A DNA stretch of 64,000 nucleotides from Oscillospiraceae bacterium (GCA_020024285.1 JAHHTZ010000001.1:310001-374000); one strand, 5' to 3'. Shown: positions 32,137 through 41,030, numbered from the stretch's first letter. Program-made: numbers and translations. Notes: generated from the sequence alone by a model not told the origin.

Positions 32137-33660
32137 ATGAGCTTTTTGCAAATGAGCATCACAGGCGCTGTCCTGATTGCAGTCATCATCGGGATTCGGA
32201 CGCTTTTGCTGCACCGACTGCCGAAAAAAACATTCCTGCTCCTTTGGATGATTGCCCTTCTTCGTCTGCTCCTGCCTGTTTCGTTCCCCTTCGCGTGGCA
32301 CATCGCTCCTCTTGCGGTCATGCGCCCCGTTCCTGTGCAGTCATCGGAATTTTTGACCGCTTCTCTCCCTATGACCGACCAGCCGCCCGCTGCCGCAGAC
32401 GTGATGGCGTCGGGGGCGTTTTCTGTTCCTGTCCGGGAGATTCTTTGGGGAATCGGTGTTTTGGTGTGCGCAGCGTTCTTTGCTGTCACCTATTTTCGAT
32501 GCCGCAGGGAGTTTGACTGCTCTTTGCCGCTTGAAAATTCGTTTACCCAGAAGTGGCTTTCCTCCCATCGGCTGATGCGTCCCCTCTCCATTCGCCAGTC
32601 CGACCGCATCGACGCACCGCTCACCTTCGGCATCCTTCGTCCCGTGATCCTGATGCCAAAATCGACCGATTGGTGCGACGAAAAAACGCTCTCCTATGTT
32701 TTGGCGCATGAATTTGTGCACATCCGCCGCTTTGACGCGGTTGCAAAGCTGCTGCTCGTTTTGGCTTTGTGTCTGCATTGGTTCAACCCGCTCGTGTGGG
32801 CGATGGTTTTCCTTGCAAACCGCGATATTGAGCTCTCCTGTGACGAAGCGGTCATCCGTCAGTTTGGTGAAAGCTCCAAGGCAGACTATGCCCGCGCGCT
32901 CCTCTGCATGGAGGAACGAAGGTGCGGATTTGCCCCGCTGTTCAGCAATTTCAGTAAAAATCCCATCGAAGAAAGGATTGAAATGATTATGAAACTGAAA
33001 AAGACAACCTCTCTCTCCCTCGTCCTTGCCGCATTTCTTGTTGCCGGTGCCATCACGGTATTTGCTGTCTCTCCCGAAGCAGACCCGATGGAGGAAGGCA
33101 CTCTCTCCTACGGCGGCGCCGACATCCTCTCCTATACGGACTCGGAGGACGGAAAACAATACTACAGCTGGGACAACGGGGAAACGTATGTCCCCCTGAC
33201 CGAGGAAGAATTTCAGGAAAAATTCCCGACCCCAAACATCGAATGGTGGACCTATGAGGAATATAAACGCTGGCTCGAACAGGAAAAGCAGGATCTCCGG
33301 CACGTCATCGGGCAGAAAGGATGGGCAAACGGCAAGGCATTTGTCTGGACACAGGAGGAAGTGGACAAGGCGATTGCCATGTACGAGGAAACCTTGGAGG
33401 AAATCAAAAACGGCGTGATGCATTCAAAGACGGTCGACGGGGACCCCAATCTGGCGATTTCCTACGACCCCAAAAGCTCCGACGTCAAAACAGGATATAT
33501 GGCATCCTTCATAATGAGGGACAACAAGGAGCGTGTCTTTGGACCGTATGAAACAAAGGAGGAGCTTCGTGACGAACTCGTTTCGTTTTGCAGCGAACAG
33601 CTTGCTCTGGGCGCAATGAACCGGCAGGAGGCGGACGTCCTTCTCAAAAGTGTAGAATAA
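32137..33660 (+). CDS. BlaR1/MecR1-like M56 membrane metalloprotease sensor
   Basis: About 507 residues. Membrane helices lie near residues 5-20, 28-48 and 100-120, followed by the M56 zinc-protease domain with VLAHEFVHIRRFD (HExxH, about residues 190-200) and another helix around 210-230; a further helix near 290-310 leads to an extracytoplasmic domain of about 190 residues. That domain is aromatic and acidic and lacks the penicillin-binding SxxK/SxN/KTG motifs, so it is unlikely to be a beta-lactam sensor and may respond to another envelope signal. The start chosen is ATG 32137 (GAGGGG six bases upstream); the alternatives at 32113 and 32131 are less well spaced. Confidence 0.9.
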   Translation: MSFLQMSITGAVLIAVIIGIRTLLLHRLPKKTFLLLWMIALLRLLLPVSFPFAWHIAPLAVMRPVPVQSSEFLTASLPMTDQPPAAADVMASGAFSVPVREILWGIGVLVCAAFFAVTYFRCRREFDCSLPLENSFTQKWLSSHRLMRPLSIRQSDRIDAPLTFGILRPVILMPKSTDWCDEKTLSYVLAHEFVHIRRFDAVAKLLLVLALCLHWFNPLVWAMVFLANRDIELSCDEAVIRQFGESSKADYARALLCMEERRCGFAPLFSNFSKNPIEERIEMIMKLKKTTSLSLVLAAFLVAGAITVFAVSPEADPMEEGTLSYGGADILSYTDSEDGKQYYSWDNGETYVPLTEEEFQEKFPTPNIEWWTYEEYKRWLEQEKQDLRHVIGQKGWANGKAFVWTQEEVDKAIAMYEETLEEIKNGVMHSKTVDGDPNLAISYDPKSSDVKTGYMASFIMRDNKERVFGPYETKEELRDELVSFCSEQLALGAMNRQEADVLLKSVE

Positions 33661-33666
33661 AATCGC

Positions 33667-33703
33667 AAAAAATCAGCAGATTTTAAAAATCTGCTGATTT
33701 TTT
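33667..33703 (+). terminator. Terminator of the blaI-blaR1-like operon
   Basis: AATCAGCAGA and TCTGCTGATT pair; six or more T residues follow. Confidence 0.9.
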
Positions 33704-33715
33704 GTCAAGATTCGA

Positions 33716-33744
33716 ATGACAAATTTTATTTTCTTTGCTATACT
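33716..33744 (+). promoter_or_regulatory. Promoter of a small lipoprotein-like reading frame
   Basis: ATGACA and TATACT with 17-base spacing, about 55 bases before the TTG at 33798. Confidence 0.6.
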
Positions 33745-33797
33745 AAATGCAACAAAAATAATTCTGTTGAATCCATATGGATCGGAGGTAAACTTGC

Positions 33798-34040
33798 TTG
33801 AATCATCTTAAAATAGGGCTTCTTTCCCTTCTCACCGCCGTCATGGTGCTGAGCTTCTGCGCCTGTGGCACCTGAGCCCCTCCCCAAAAACCGGCGGTGC
33901 CGGAAAAACCACCTGCGATGCTCCCGATTTACGAAAGCAGCACGCCCCAGCCGCTTTCTGCGGCGGATCGTGCATCAGACAAATCAGCCGATTTTGAAAA
34001 TACAAGCCACAAGAATGAACAATATTTCACTGTTTTTTAG
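33798..34040 (+). pseudogene. Small lipoprotein-like ORF with in-frame UGA (nonsense or possible selenoprotein)
   Basis: A promoter and a GGAGG ribosome site precede TTG 33798. The frame encodes a signal-like helix ending LSFCACGT, then TGA (33873-33875), then 54 sense codons beginning APPQKPAVPEKPP to a TAG at 34038-34040. A Pro-rich linker after a lipobox-like cysteine is what this genome's other lipoproteins show, which points to an inactivated lipoprotein gene. However, a perfect hairpin CCGGC-GGU-GCCGG lies 15-28 bases after UGA, and the context is C-G-T-U, both consistent with selenocysteine. The first reading is more likely. No family recognised. Confidence 0.5.
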
Positions 34041-34139
34041 GTAAATAATGTAAAAATTTGTGAAATATGCTTGACTTTTCCATTTATATCCATTATCATG
34101 AGGTCAAGATATCAACTGCTTGTGATGGAGGGAAATCGG

Positions 34140-35120
34140 ATGAAATGGAAAAACATGCTTGCTGTGTTATCGGCAGGCTCGATGTTGATTTCAATGGGAG
34201 TTCCTGCGCTTGCACAGCAGGAGCTTCCTCAAGCTGCCCTGAGCTCGGTGAAGCTGGAGGGAACGCTCGACGGGGAGATCCCCACCCCCGGCCAGCAGTG
34301 GTACAACCACATCAGCGAGCTAAACCAGCTGATCCTCGATAAAATCCCGCAGAGCGAGCGCGGAAGCGCCTATGCCGACAGCGAGGGTGTGTATGTGTTC
34401 TGCAAGGACGATGCCTCCCGCAAAAAGATTGCAGACCTGTATGCCAAAAACGAAAAATATCAGGATGTTCCTCTCTACACCATCCAGTCGCCGCACACCG
34501 TAAAGGACCTCGGAAAAGCAAAAAAAGAGATCACAAACCTCCTCTCCGATACACTGGGGAGCGATGTTGTGGCGTTCATTTCCCCGAAGGGCAACAAGGT
34601 GATCGTTGAGGTGGAAACAAAGCAGATTGCCAAGGTAAAACGGGCGATGAGCCGCTATGTGCAGTCGGGCATTGCCGAGATACGCCACACTGCATCGATG
34701 GCACACCCTGCGATGGGGGGAAGAGGACCTTATATCAATGCGTATCAGGCGCGCGACCTCCTCATCCAGAAGATCCCAGCTGCACAGCGCGGACCGCTGT
34801 TTGCATTATCGGAGTATGTTCTGATCGCGAATACCCAAAACAGCACAGACCCCTCCTTCCTCAAGACGACGAGGGCGCTGACAAAGGATTTTGATGTGGG
34901 ACGCCTGTTCTTCCGCGACTGCCCCTACACCCTTGCCGGGATGCAGGAGATCCAAAACCAGCTCAAGACCGCCCCTGCCCTTCAGGATCACACGGAGCAG
35001 ATCATCATCGAGCCAGAGTTCTGCCGGGTGGAGGTTTATCTCTCCCCCAGCACAAACGCGATGAATTACATCAAAACACTCAGCTGCAAGGACGCTGTCA
35101 CCGTATTTGAGCGGGTATAG
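34140..35120 (+). CDS. Secreted hypothetical protein (326 aa)
   Basis: ATG 34140 with GGAGGG upstream. Residues 1-24 are a Sec signal peptide with an ALAQQ cleavage site. The mature protein seems to contain two related halves, each with a sequence of the type ...LILDKIPQSERGS... and ...LLIQKIPAAQRGP... (residues about 65 and 205), followed by YADSEGVYVF and FALSEYVLIA; this suggests an internal duplication. No catalytic motif recognised. Its proximity to the BlaI/BlaR1 pair might be coincidental. Confidence 0.75.
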   Translation: MKWKNMLAVLSAGSMLISMGVPALAQQELPQAALSSVKLEGTLDGEIPTPGQQWYNHISELNQLILDKIPQSERGSAYADSEGVYVFCKDDASRKKIADLYAKNEKYQDVPLYTIQSPHTVKDLGKAKKEITNLLSDTLGSDVVAFISPKGNKVIVEVETKQIAKVKRAMSRYVQSGIAEIRHTASMAHPAMGGRGPYINAYQARDLLIQKIPAAQRGPLFALSEYVLIANTQNSTDPSFLKTTRALTKDFDVGRLFFRDCPYTLAGMQEIQNQLKTAPALQDHTEQIIIEPEFCRVEVYLSPSTNAMNYIKTLSCKDAVTVFERV

Positions 35121-35138
35121 CTTCCCCTTCCAAAGCAC

Positions 35139-35175
35139 AAGGAGCGATGCCTTTCGGCATCGCTCCTTCTTTCTT
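35139..35175. terminator. Bidirectional terminator
   Basis: AAGGAGCGATGCC and GGCATCGCTCCTT pair around TTTC between convergent genes. Confidence 0.85.
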
Positions 35176-36046
35176 AGTTCTGATCCCCGAATTTGAGCTG
35201 GGTGAAGCCCTCGCCGTGCACTTCGTTTGATTCCAGCACGATGGTGAAGGAGTTGGGGTCCGCCTCCTTGACCGCCTGCTGCACGAGGTACATCTGCTTG
35301 TTGTTGCAGGCGCACATCACAACGTCCTTGTCGTTTTGCTGATAGCCGCCGTGCGCCCGAATCCGCGTGGAGCCGCGCCCGCAGCATTCGTCGATGACCT
35401 GGCAGATTTTTTCGCCGTGGTCGGTGACAACGAGTGCCATCTTTCCGGAGTTGATGCCATACATCACCTTATCCACCACAACAGCAAAGATGTAATTTAC
35501 GATCATCCCGTAGATGATGCCGTCCACGTCCTTAAAGATATAGCCGCCCACGAGGATGATGCCCACATCCGACCAGAATGCGATCTGTCCAAGGGAGATG
35601 TGCGGCTTGAGCGCCTTGACTGCCATAATGATGAAGTCCGAGCCGCCGGTGGAGGAATTCTGCATATAGATGAGCGCATAGCCAAGCCCTGCGATGACAC
35701 CGGTGCAAAGGGCGGCAAGCAGGCGGCTGCCCTCATACAGCGGAAGGAGCGGCGCAATGTAGTCCATCACAACGGAGGAAATGATCATTGCGCGCACCGA
35801 GCGGAAGAAAAATCCCTTGCCAAGCAGCTTGTAGCACAAAATTGCAACGGGGATATTGAGCAGGATGGTGGAAAAACCGATGGGCAGAGAGAACACGCGA
35901 TTCAAAATAATGGCGATTCCGGAAAATCCCGTCATTGGGAATTTGGCATTGACGGCAAAGTTATAGATTCCGATTGCAACGAGAAAACTTCCGACCAGTT
36001 CAAAAAAGATCGGCTTCACTTGTCTTTTGATAAATTCTTGTTTCAT
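35174..36046 (-). CDS. YitT-family membrane protein (DUF161 + DUF2179)
   Basis: 290 residues: five to six N-terminal membrane helices of the YitT type (residues 10-190, including FPMTGFSGIAIILN, NIPVAILCYKLLGK and the conserved NSSTGGSDFI) and a C-terminal cytosolic DUF2179 domain (about residues 205-285) beginning near DKVMYGINSGKMALVV. Function unknown in general; some members affect transport. ATG 36046 with AAAGGAGC upstream; the longer frame upstream lacks a ribosome site. Confidence 0.9.
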   Translation of the reverse strand: MKQEFIKRQVKPIFFELVGSFLVAIGIYNFAVNAKFPMTGFSGIAIILNRVFSLPIGFSTILLNIPVAILCYKLLGKGFFFRSVRAMIISSVVMDYIAPLLPLYEGSRLLAALCTGVIAGLGYALIYMQNSSTGGSDFIIMAVKALKPHISLGQIAFWSDVGIILVGGYIFKDVDGIIYGMIVNYIFAVVVDKVMYGINSGKMALVVTDHGEKICQVIDECCGRGSTRIRAHGGYQQNDKDVVMCACNNKQMYLVQQAVKEADPNSFTIVLESNEVHGEGFTQLKFGDQN

Positions 36047-36091
36047 GGGGGCTCCTTTCCTTCCTGATAGCATCAATTTCTTCTCAAGCAC

Positions 36092-36140
36092 AAAAAAAGA
36101 CCGCTTGCAGAAGCTCATTATGATCTGCAAACGCTCTTTT
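36092..36140 (-). terminator. Terminator of the phosphofructokinase gene
   Basis: On the minus strand AGAGCGTTTGCAG pairs with CTGCAAGCGGTCT (two mismatches), followed by seven T residues. Confidence 0.65.
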
Positions 36141-36185
36141 CTGTTCCTCAGTATAACACTGCAAAAATTTCCTGTCAACACCTTT

Positions 36186-37427
36186 TTATCGGCTGAAATA
36201 GTCCCCGGCATCGTAAAGCGCGCCATGCACCGGGACGCCGCCGCAGTACTCTATGGGTTCTTCCCCCAAAATCAGCGGCTTCATATAGGTCAAAAGCGGC
36301 TCAAGGATATCGTTGCCCTGCGGGGCGATCCACTCGAGCGGGATCTTCTTTTCCTCGTTGGCAATGCCGGAAAGGTCTGCACTCCCATAGCGCACGCGGT
36401 ACGGCTCGTCCGATACACGCTCCACCACCGCCATGCGCCCGCTCTCTCCGCAAAGGCAGCGGTCCGCCGCCGTCATGCCGAGCATCCGCGATTCGTACAG
36501 ATCGGTCGCGGAGGCAAGGTGCGAGGCACAGCGCTGCATCAGGCTCAGCTCGATGGAGCGCACCTTGCAGCCGATGCGCTCGCGCACCAGATACTCAAGG
36601 CACTTTGCCGTGCCGGAAAGCTGGGTGTGCCCGAACACGTCACAGCCGCTGCTGCCCGAAAGCTCGCAGATATAGCTCCCGTTTTTGTCGCGGAGCCCTT
36701 CGCTCACAGCAATCAGGAGTGCATCCTTTTTCTGAAGGCGCTCCTTGATGTCGCACAAAAACTGCTCCGGATCGAAGACGGTTTCGCACAGGTAGATGGC
36801 GTCGGGACCCTCCCCGCCGCCAAGGCGCGACAGTGCGCTTGCCGCCGTCAGCCAGCCGGCATTGCGCCCCATCACTTCCACGATCGTCACCGCCGGAACA
36901 TCGTACACGTTGCAGTCGCAGCGCAGCTCTGCAAAGGTTGCAGCGATGTATTTTGCCGCCGAGCCGTAGCCGGGGCAGTGATCCGTATGCATGAGGTCGT
37001 TGTCGATGGTTTTGGGCGCGCCCATCACAAAGATATCGTCGATGCCCTTCTCCTTGAGATAGCGCGACAGCTTACAGACGGTATCCATCGAATCGTTGCC
37101 GCCGATGTAGATAAAATAAGAAATCTCGTATTTGCGGAAAACGGCAATGAGCCGCTCAAAGAGGCTTTCGTCGTCTGCGCGCAGCTTCATGCGGCAGGAG
37201 CCGAGCGCCGCCGCCGGTGTATGGCACAGGCGTTTGATCTGCTGCGGTGAACTGAGCGGTTCGCGCAAATCCACAAACCGTTCCTCAAAAACGCCCTTGA
37301 TGCCGTTGACTGCCCCGTAAATGCGGTCAACCTGCCCGCTGGTGAGCACGCGCTCCACGGCGCCTGCTATGGTAGCATTGATTGCCGCAGACGGTCCGCC
37401 GGACTGGGCAAGCAGCATATTCTTCAT
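36186..37427 (-). CDS. pfkA: 6-phosphofructokinase, PPi-type signature
   Basis: Phosphorylates fructose 6-phosphate in glycolysis. 413 residues. Active-site motifs: QSGGPSAAINATIAG near the N-terminus, YIGGNDSMDT (the GGDGS/GGDDS position) and PKTIDNDL, with lysine where ATP-dependent enzymes have glycine. This pairing is usual for pyrophosphate-dependent enzymes, although the Asn in GGND is a subgroup feature. EVMGRNAGW and the C-terminal substrate-binding region are present. The DeoR gene immediately upstream (18 bases) suggests a sugar-metabolism link. Phosphoryl donor not certain. Confidence 0.88.
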   Translation of the reverse strand: MKNMLLAQSGGPSAAINATIAGAVERVLTSGQVDRIYGAVNGIKGVFEERFVDLREPLSSPQQIKRLCHTPAAALGSCRMKLRADDESLFERLIAVFRKYEISYFIYIGGNDSMDTVCKLSRYLKEKGIDDIFVMGAPKTIDNDLMHTDHCPGYGSAAKYIAATFAELRCDCNVYDVPAVTIVEVMGRNAGWLTAASALSRLGGGEGPDAIYLCETVFDPEQFLCDIKERLQKKDALLIAVSEGLRDKNGSYICELSGSSGCDVFGHTQLSGTAKCLEYLVRERIGCKVRSIELSLMQRCASHLASATDLYESRMLGMTAADRCLCGESGRMAVVERVSDEPYRVRYGSADLSGIANEEKKIPLEWIAPQGNDILEPLLTYMKPLILGEEPIEYCGGVPVHGALYDAGDYFSR

Positions 37428-37445
37428 CTCACAAGTTCCCCTTTG

Positions 37446-38189
37446 TTATAAAATCTGTACGTTGTTGGCAGCTGCCAAATCAAGGATGCTTTGCGGAAGC
37501 GGTTTGTCGCTGATGAGGTAGTCGATGTCCTTCATGTCCGCAAAGGTGAACGGCAGCATCCGTCCGAGCTTGGAGCTGTCGAGCAGGACGATGACGCTGC
37601 GCGCCTTTTCAAGCAGCAGGCGGCGAAACGATGCCTGTGACTCAAAGCCGCAGGTGAAGCCCCCTTCGATCGAATAGCCGGCAGCCGATACAAACGCGAC
37701 GTCGATGTTGATTTGTGACAGGATGATCTCCGCAAAATTCCCCGTGGTGGAAAGGTTGTTGCGGTTGAGCACGCCGCCGCACAGGTTTACGGTTGGGTGG
37801 ATCTTCTTTGCGACCTCCATTGCCACGTTCGCTCCGCAGGTGACCACATTGAGGTACATATCGGGGATGATCTTTGCAAGCTCCATCATCGTGGTGCCGC
37901 AGTCGAGGTAGATGGCACTGCCCTCGCGCACAAAGTCCACCGCCTTCTGTGCAACGATATCCTTTGCGGACTTGTTGGAGATATCGTCCGCAGTATCCTG
38001 TGCTTCTCCGATAAACTTTGCCCCGCCCCGAACGCGCTGGACATCTCCCATCGATGCAAGATAATTCAGATCCCGATGCAGCGTCATCACGCTGACATCG
38101 GGAAATTGTTGGGAAAGCTCTCTCAAACTGACAATTCCGTGCTGTCGGATAAATTCTTTCATGTTTTCCCGACGCAGAACATTCATCAT
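37446..38189 (-). CDS. DeoR-family transcriptional regulator
   Basis: 247 residues. Helix-turn-helix at residues 8-60 (ENMKEFIRQHGIVSLRELSQQF, VSVMTLHRDLNYL, RVRGGAK) and a C-terminal DeoRC sugar-phosphate-sensor domain with AIYLDCGTTMMEL and FVSAAGYSIEGGFTCGF. It is upstream of pfk in the same transcription unit, so it probably represses the pfk operon in response to a sugar phosphate (inference). ATG 38189 with AAAGGAGG upstream. Confidence 0.92.
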   Translation of the reverse strand: MMNVLRRENMKEFIRQHGIVSLRELSQQFPDVSVMTLHRDLNYLASMGDVQRVRGGAKFIGEAQDTADDISNKSAKDIVAQKAVDFVREGSAIYLDCGTTMMELAKIIPDMYLNVVTCGANVAMEVAKKIHPTVNLCGGVLNRNNLSTTGNFAEIILSQINIDVAFVSAAGYSIEGGFTCGFESQASFRRLLLEKARSVIVLLDSSKLGRMLPFTFADMKDIDYLISDKPLPQSILDLAAANNVQIL

Positions 38190-38309
38190 GTTTCCTCCTT
38201 TGATGATTTATTTGATCCTGCTGCAACGCAGTATGATGCCGCCCCTGTGTCAGTGTGACACCATCCGAGGGGCAGCCATGCATTTTTTGATTCATATTTG
38301 TCTAACATG

Positions 38310-38338
38310 AGTATAGCACGGAATGAAAGGAAAGTAAA
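38310..38338 (-). promoter_or_regulatory. Promoter of the deoR-pfk operon
   Basis: Minus strand: TTTACT, 17 bases, TATACT, about 120 bases before the DeoR start. Confidence 0.6.
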
Positions 38339-38596
38339 TGATGTATTGTTATAAATTGTTACTGATTTCCTGAACAAAGTGACAAATACACTAAGGTTTT
38401 TGAATTTTTCTGTCGGATTCTCTATGATTTTTTAGAAAATAAAATCGCTTCCTGCTTGTATTTTGTAATGTTATGAAAGTTCTTTCTTCCAAAAGCGTCC
38501 ATGATATTTCATCTGCGCTGTTTTTCTTTGTTATCTTTTGCATGGATATTCATCGGGAAAATGCAGGATTTCCTACATAAATTTCCCCTTTCTCAT
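38339..38596. other. AT-rich non-coding stretch
   Basis: Between the deoR promoter and the next terminator I see no gene, RNA gene or clear repeat, only AT-rich sequence. Confidence 0.5.
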
Positions 38597-38635
38597 AAAA
38601 AAAGTGTTTCGTTTTTATCAAACGAAACACTTTTT
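38597..38635 (-). terminator. Terminator of the TVP38-family gene
   Basis: AAAAAGTGTTTCGTTT and AAACGAAACACTTTTT form a perfect long stem with T-rich ends. Confidence 0.9.
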
Positions 38636-38648
38636 ACAAGGTCCCTGC

Positions 38649-39371
38649 CTATTCCTTGGGCGGGGCACCCTGTTTTTTCTGCTGTCCGCGTTTTACGATG
38701 CGGTCGTAGATGCATTTGCCCAAAAAGCTCACAACGCCCGTCCCCACAAAGATCGTTGCCGCCAGCAGGTAGTTCTGCTCGCGCAGTGCGTGACCGCCAA
38801 ACGTGGAGGACACGATGGACGGGATGCGCGCCAGCGTGGAAATGATGAGGAAATTGCGCAGGCTAATGGGGGTCAGCCCCACAAAGTAGGTCAAAAGGTC
38901 CTTCGGGGTCCCCGGAATGAAAAACACCCAGAAAATCAGGTTGTTGAGCTTATCCACATTGCGCATCCAGTGCAGCTGTGCAATCTTTTCCCGGCTGATG
39001 AAGGATTCCACCAGCTTTACGCCGAGCCAGCGCGTCAGAGCGAAGATGATGGCAGAGCCGATCGCCGCCCCCACCGCGCACAGAAGCGTTGCCTCCCATG
39101 CACCGAAGGCATAGCCGGAGCCGATTTCCAAAACCTCTCCGGGGATCATCGCCACAACCACCTGAAGCACCTGGATCGCCAGAAAAATGATGCGTCCCCA
39201 TGCGCCCCGCTCGTCGATCCACGCATCGAAGCGCGCCGGCTCTGACGCGAGCTGCACAAGGGGCTTGCCCACCCGAATGGTGATCCAGATAAACAGCGTC
39301 AAGATCGCAAGCGAACCGCCAATGACACACAGCCGCCGCAGGCGATAGTTTTTTTCCTCCTGTTCGTTCAT
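38649..39371 (-). CDS. TVP38/TMEM64-family (DedA-like) membrane protein
   Basis: About 240 residues with five to six membrane helices and the SNARE-associated/VTT domain: LQVVVAMIPGEVLEIGSGYAFG (the conserved E-x-GxGxxFG-like segment) and FFIPGTPKDLLTYFVGLTP (P-G-x-P-D/K motif). Related proteins are proposed lipid scramblases or transporters. ATG 39371 (GGAAG upstream) is preferred; a TTG at 39452 would add 27 polar residues but lies almost at a TATAAA box, so it is probably not coding. Confidence 0.88.
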   Translation of the reverse strand: MNEQEEKNYRLRRLCVIGGSLAILTLFIWITIRVGKPLVQLASEPARFDAWIDERGAWGRIIFLAIQVLQVVVAMIPGEVLEIGSGYAFGAWEATLLCAVGAAIGSAIIFALTRWLGVKLVESFISREKIAQLHWMRNVDKLNNLIFWVFFIPGTPKDLLTYFVGLTPISLRNFLIISTLARIPSIVSSTFGGHALREQNYLLAATIFVGTGVVSFLGKCIYDRIVKRGQQKKQGAPPKE

Positions 39372-39543
39372 CCCGTTCCACTTCCTATCCTCGGAGCGCC
39401 TCCCTGTTTGGGGCGGCAGTCCGTTGTATCGATCCTCAAATTCTTGGCTCAAAGCCCTTGTTTTATACAGTACCTACTCATTTTATCAGGTATTTTTTGC
39501 AAATTCAATGATACAATTATGAATAAACCGCGGACGAAAAACA

Positions 39544-39585
39544 AATCCCCCGAAGGCTGCACCGGCGGTGCCGTCTTTGGGGGAT
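39544..39585 (-). terminator. Terminator of the L-cysteine desulfidase gene
   Basis: CCCCCGAAGG and the complementary CTTTGGGGG enclose an inner CGGC/GCCG stem; minus-strand T-rich end. Confidence 0.6.
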
Positions 39586-39601
39586 GATCCCGTCCGGGGG
39601 G

Positions 39602-40888
39602 TTATTTCTCTTTTTTGAGCATGATCTCAAGCATCAGCTCGTCCAGCTTTGCCGAGCCCTCGTTGCCCAGCTGACAGAAGTTTGTGATGGTTTTTTCTAC
39701 ATCGTTTTCCACGATGCCGTCGCTCGATTTGACGTAAACGCCCTTTACTGCCATCAAAGCTGCCTGCATTGCAGCATTGGTGCAGGTTGCGATCTTCAGC
39801 GCACAGTCGCTCTTTGCGCCGTCGCACAGCATGCCGGTCACGTTGCCCACCATGTTGAATACGGCATACTCGATCTCACGCAGTCCGCCGCCCAAAAGGT
39901 AGGTCATGGCGCAGGCGGTGCCGATTCCGGCAACGGTTGCGCCGCAGAATGCCGACAGACGTCCGAACTGGGCTTTGATGTAAATTGCCATCAGGCTGCT
40001 GATCGCAACGGCGCGCAGCGTCTGCTCCCTTGAGGCATGCAGCCGCTCGGCTGCTGCAACGATCGGCATGGAGGATGCGATGCCCTGATTTCCGCTGCCG
40101 GAGTTGGAAACGACCGGAAAATCTGCGCCGCCCATGCGCGCATCGGCTGCGGAGGAGGAAATCATCATCGCATAGTTGATGACATCGTCGGAGCGAAGCC
40201 CCTCCTCGATCTCCTTCTCGATGGTGCGCCCGATCTCCAGACCATACGGGGTGCGAAGCCCCTCTGCTGCGATGGTGGAATTGACTTCGATGGACATTTT
40301 GAGGATGTTCAGGCGCTCCACATCCACGGTGGTTGCAAATTCATACACCTTTGCAACGGAAAGCTCGCGGCGCACCACGTTGTCGTCCGAGCCGCTCTCC
40401 TGACAGGCTGTCAGCTTGTCGAGCAGCACCTCGCCGTCCTTTTCGATGCGTACCACATTGGTGTGGACATCTGCAATGATGGCGCGCGCCGTGTGTTCGC
40501 CCGCATTCACCTGCACCTCGATGTACAGCTTCTGCGGCACCTTTGCAAGCTCCATCGTCACCTTCTTTGCTTTTACGAGGGAAACCGCCTGCTCAAGCTG
40601 CTCTGGCGTGATGCCGTTGATGACCTGCAGGCTGCGCTCCGGCTCGGCAACGACGGCGCCGAGCGCTGCTGCATAGTCGATGCCCACAAGGTCGGTCCCC
40701 GGGATACCTGCCGAGTAAGCGTTTTTGACGATATTTCCGCTTGCCCAGACGGTCATGGATTCCACCGGAAGGTTGAGCGCGTGTGCAGCAGCTGCTGCGG
40801 TGAGCGCGATTGCCCCCGGCTCGGTACATCCTGTTGCCAATACCATATTATCATTTAAAATCTCGATGATCTTGTCGTAATTTACCAC
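39602..40888 (-). CDS. L-cysteine desulfidase / UPF0597-family enzyme
   Basis: 428-residue Fe-S enzyme related to CyuA/YhaM and the L-serine dehydratase alpha domain. It converts L-cysteine to pyruvate, sulfide and ammonia in characterised members. Conserved cysteines sit in ATGCTEPGAIALTAA (about residue 21), SAFCGATVAGIGTACAMTYLLGG and MLCDGAKSDCALKIATCTNAAM, the expected cluster ligands. Also VSNSGSGNQGIASSMP. It begins at GTG 40888 with GGAGGAG upstream. Own consensus-type promoter. A source of sulfide and ammonia in an anaerobe. Confidence 0.9.
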   Translation of the reverse strand: MVNYDKIIEILNDNMVLATGCTEPGAIALTAAAAAHALNLPVESMTVWASGNIVKNAYSAGIPGTDLVGIDYAAALGAVVAEPERSLQVINGITPEQLEQAVSLVKAKKVTMELAKVPQKLYIEVQVNAGEHTARAIIADVHTNVVRIEKDGEVLLDKLTACQESGSDDNVVRRELSVAKVYEFATTVDVERLNILKMSIEVNSTIAAEGLRTPYGLEIGRTIEKEIEEGLRSDDVINYAMMISSSAADARMGGADFPVVSNSGSGNQGIASSMPIVAAAERLHASREQTLRAVAISSLMAIYIKAQFGRLSAFCGATVAGIGTACAMTYLLGGGLREIEYAVFNMVGNVTGMLCDGAKSDCALKIATCTNAAMQAALMAVKGVYVKSSDGIVENDVEKTITNFCQLGNEGSAKLDELMLEIMLKKEK

Positions 40889-40925
40889 GATCAGTCTCCT
40901 CCATCCATTCTCTGTTTCTTCCCTT

Positions 40926-40955
40926 ATTATATCCTTTTATAAAACAATTTGTCAA
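40926..40955 (-). promoter_or_regulatory. Promoter of the L-cysteine desulfidase gene
   Basis: Minus strand: TTGACA, 18 bases, TATAAT, about 35 bases before the GTG start. Confidence 0.8.
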
Positions 40956-41030
40956 TAAACGGCATTCTGTTTCCCTGTTTTTTATAGATAATGTATAGAT
41001 TGGTGATGGAGTTTTCTGTTATTCCGTAAA

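Noticed and set aside
39372..39452. N-terminal extension of the TVP38 protein from a TTG
   Set aside because: The TTG lies within about ten bases of a TATAAA box and has a poorly spaced ribosome site; the ATG at 39371 is better.
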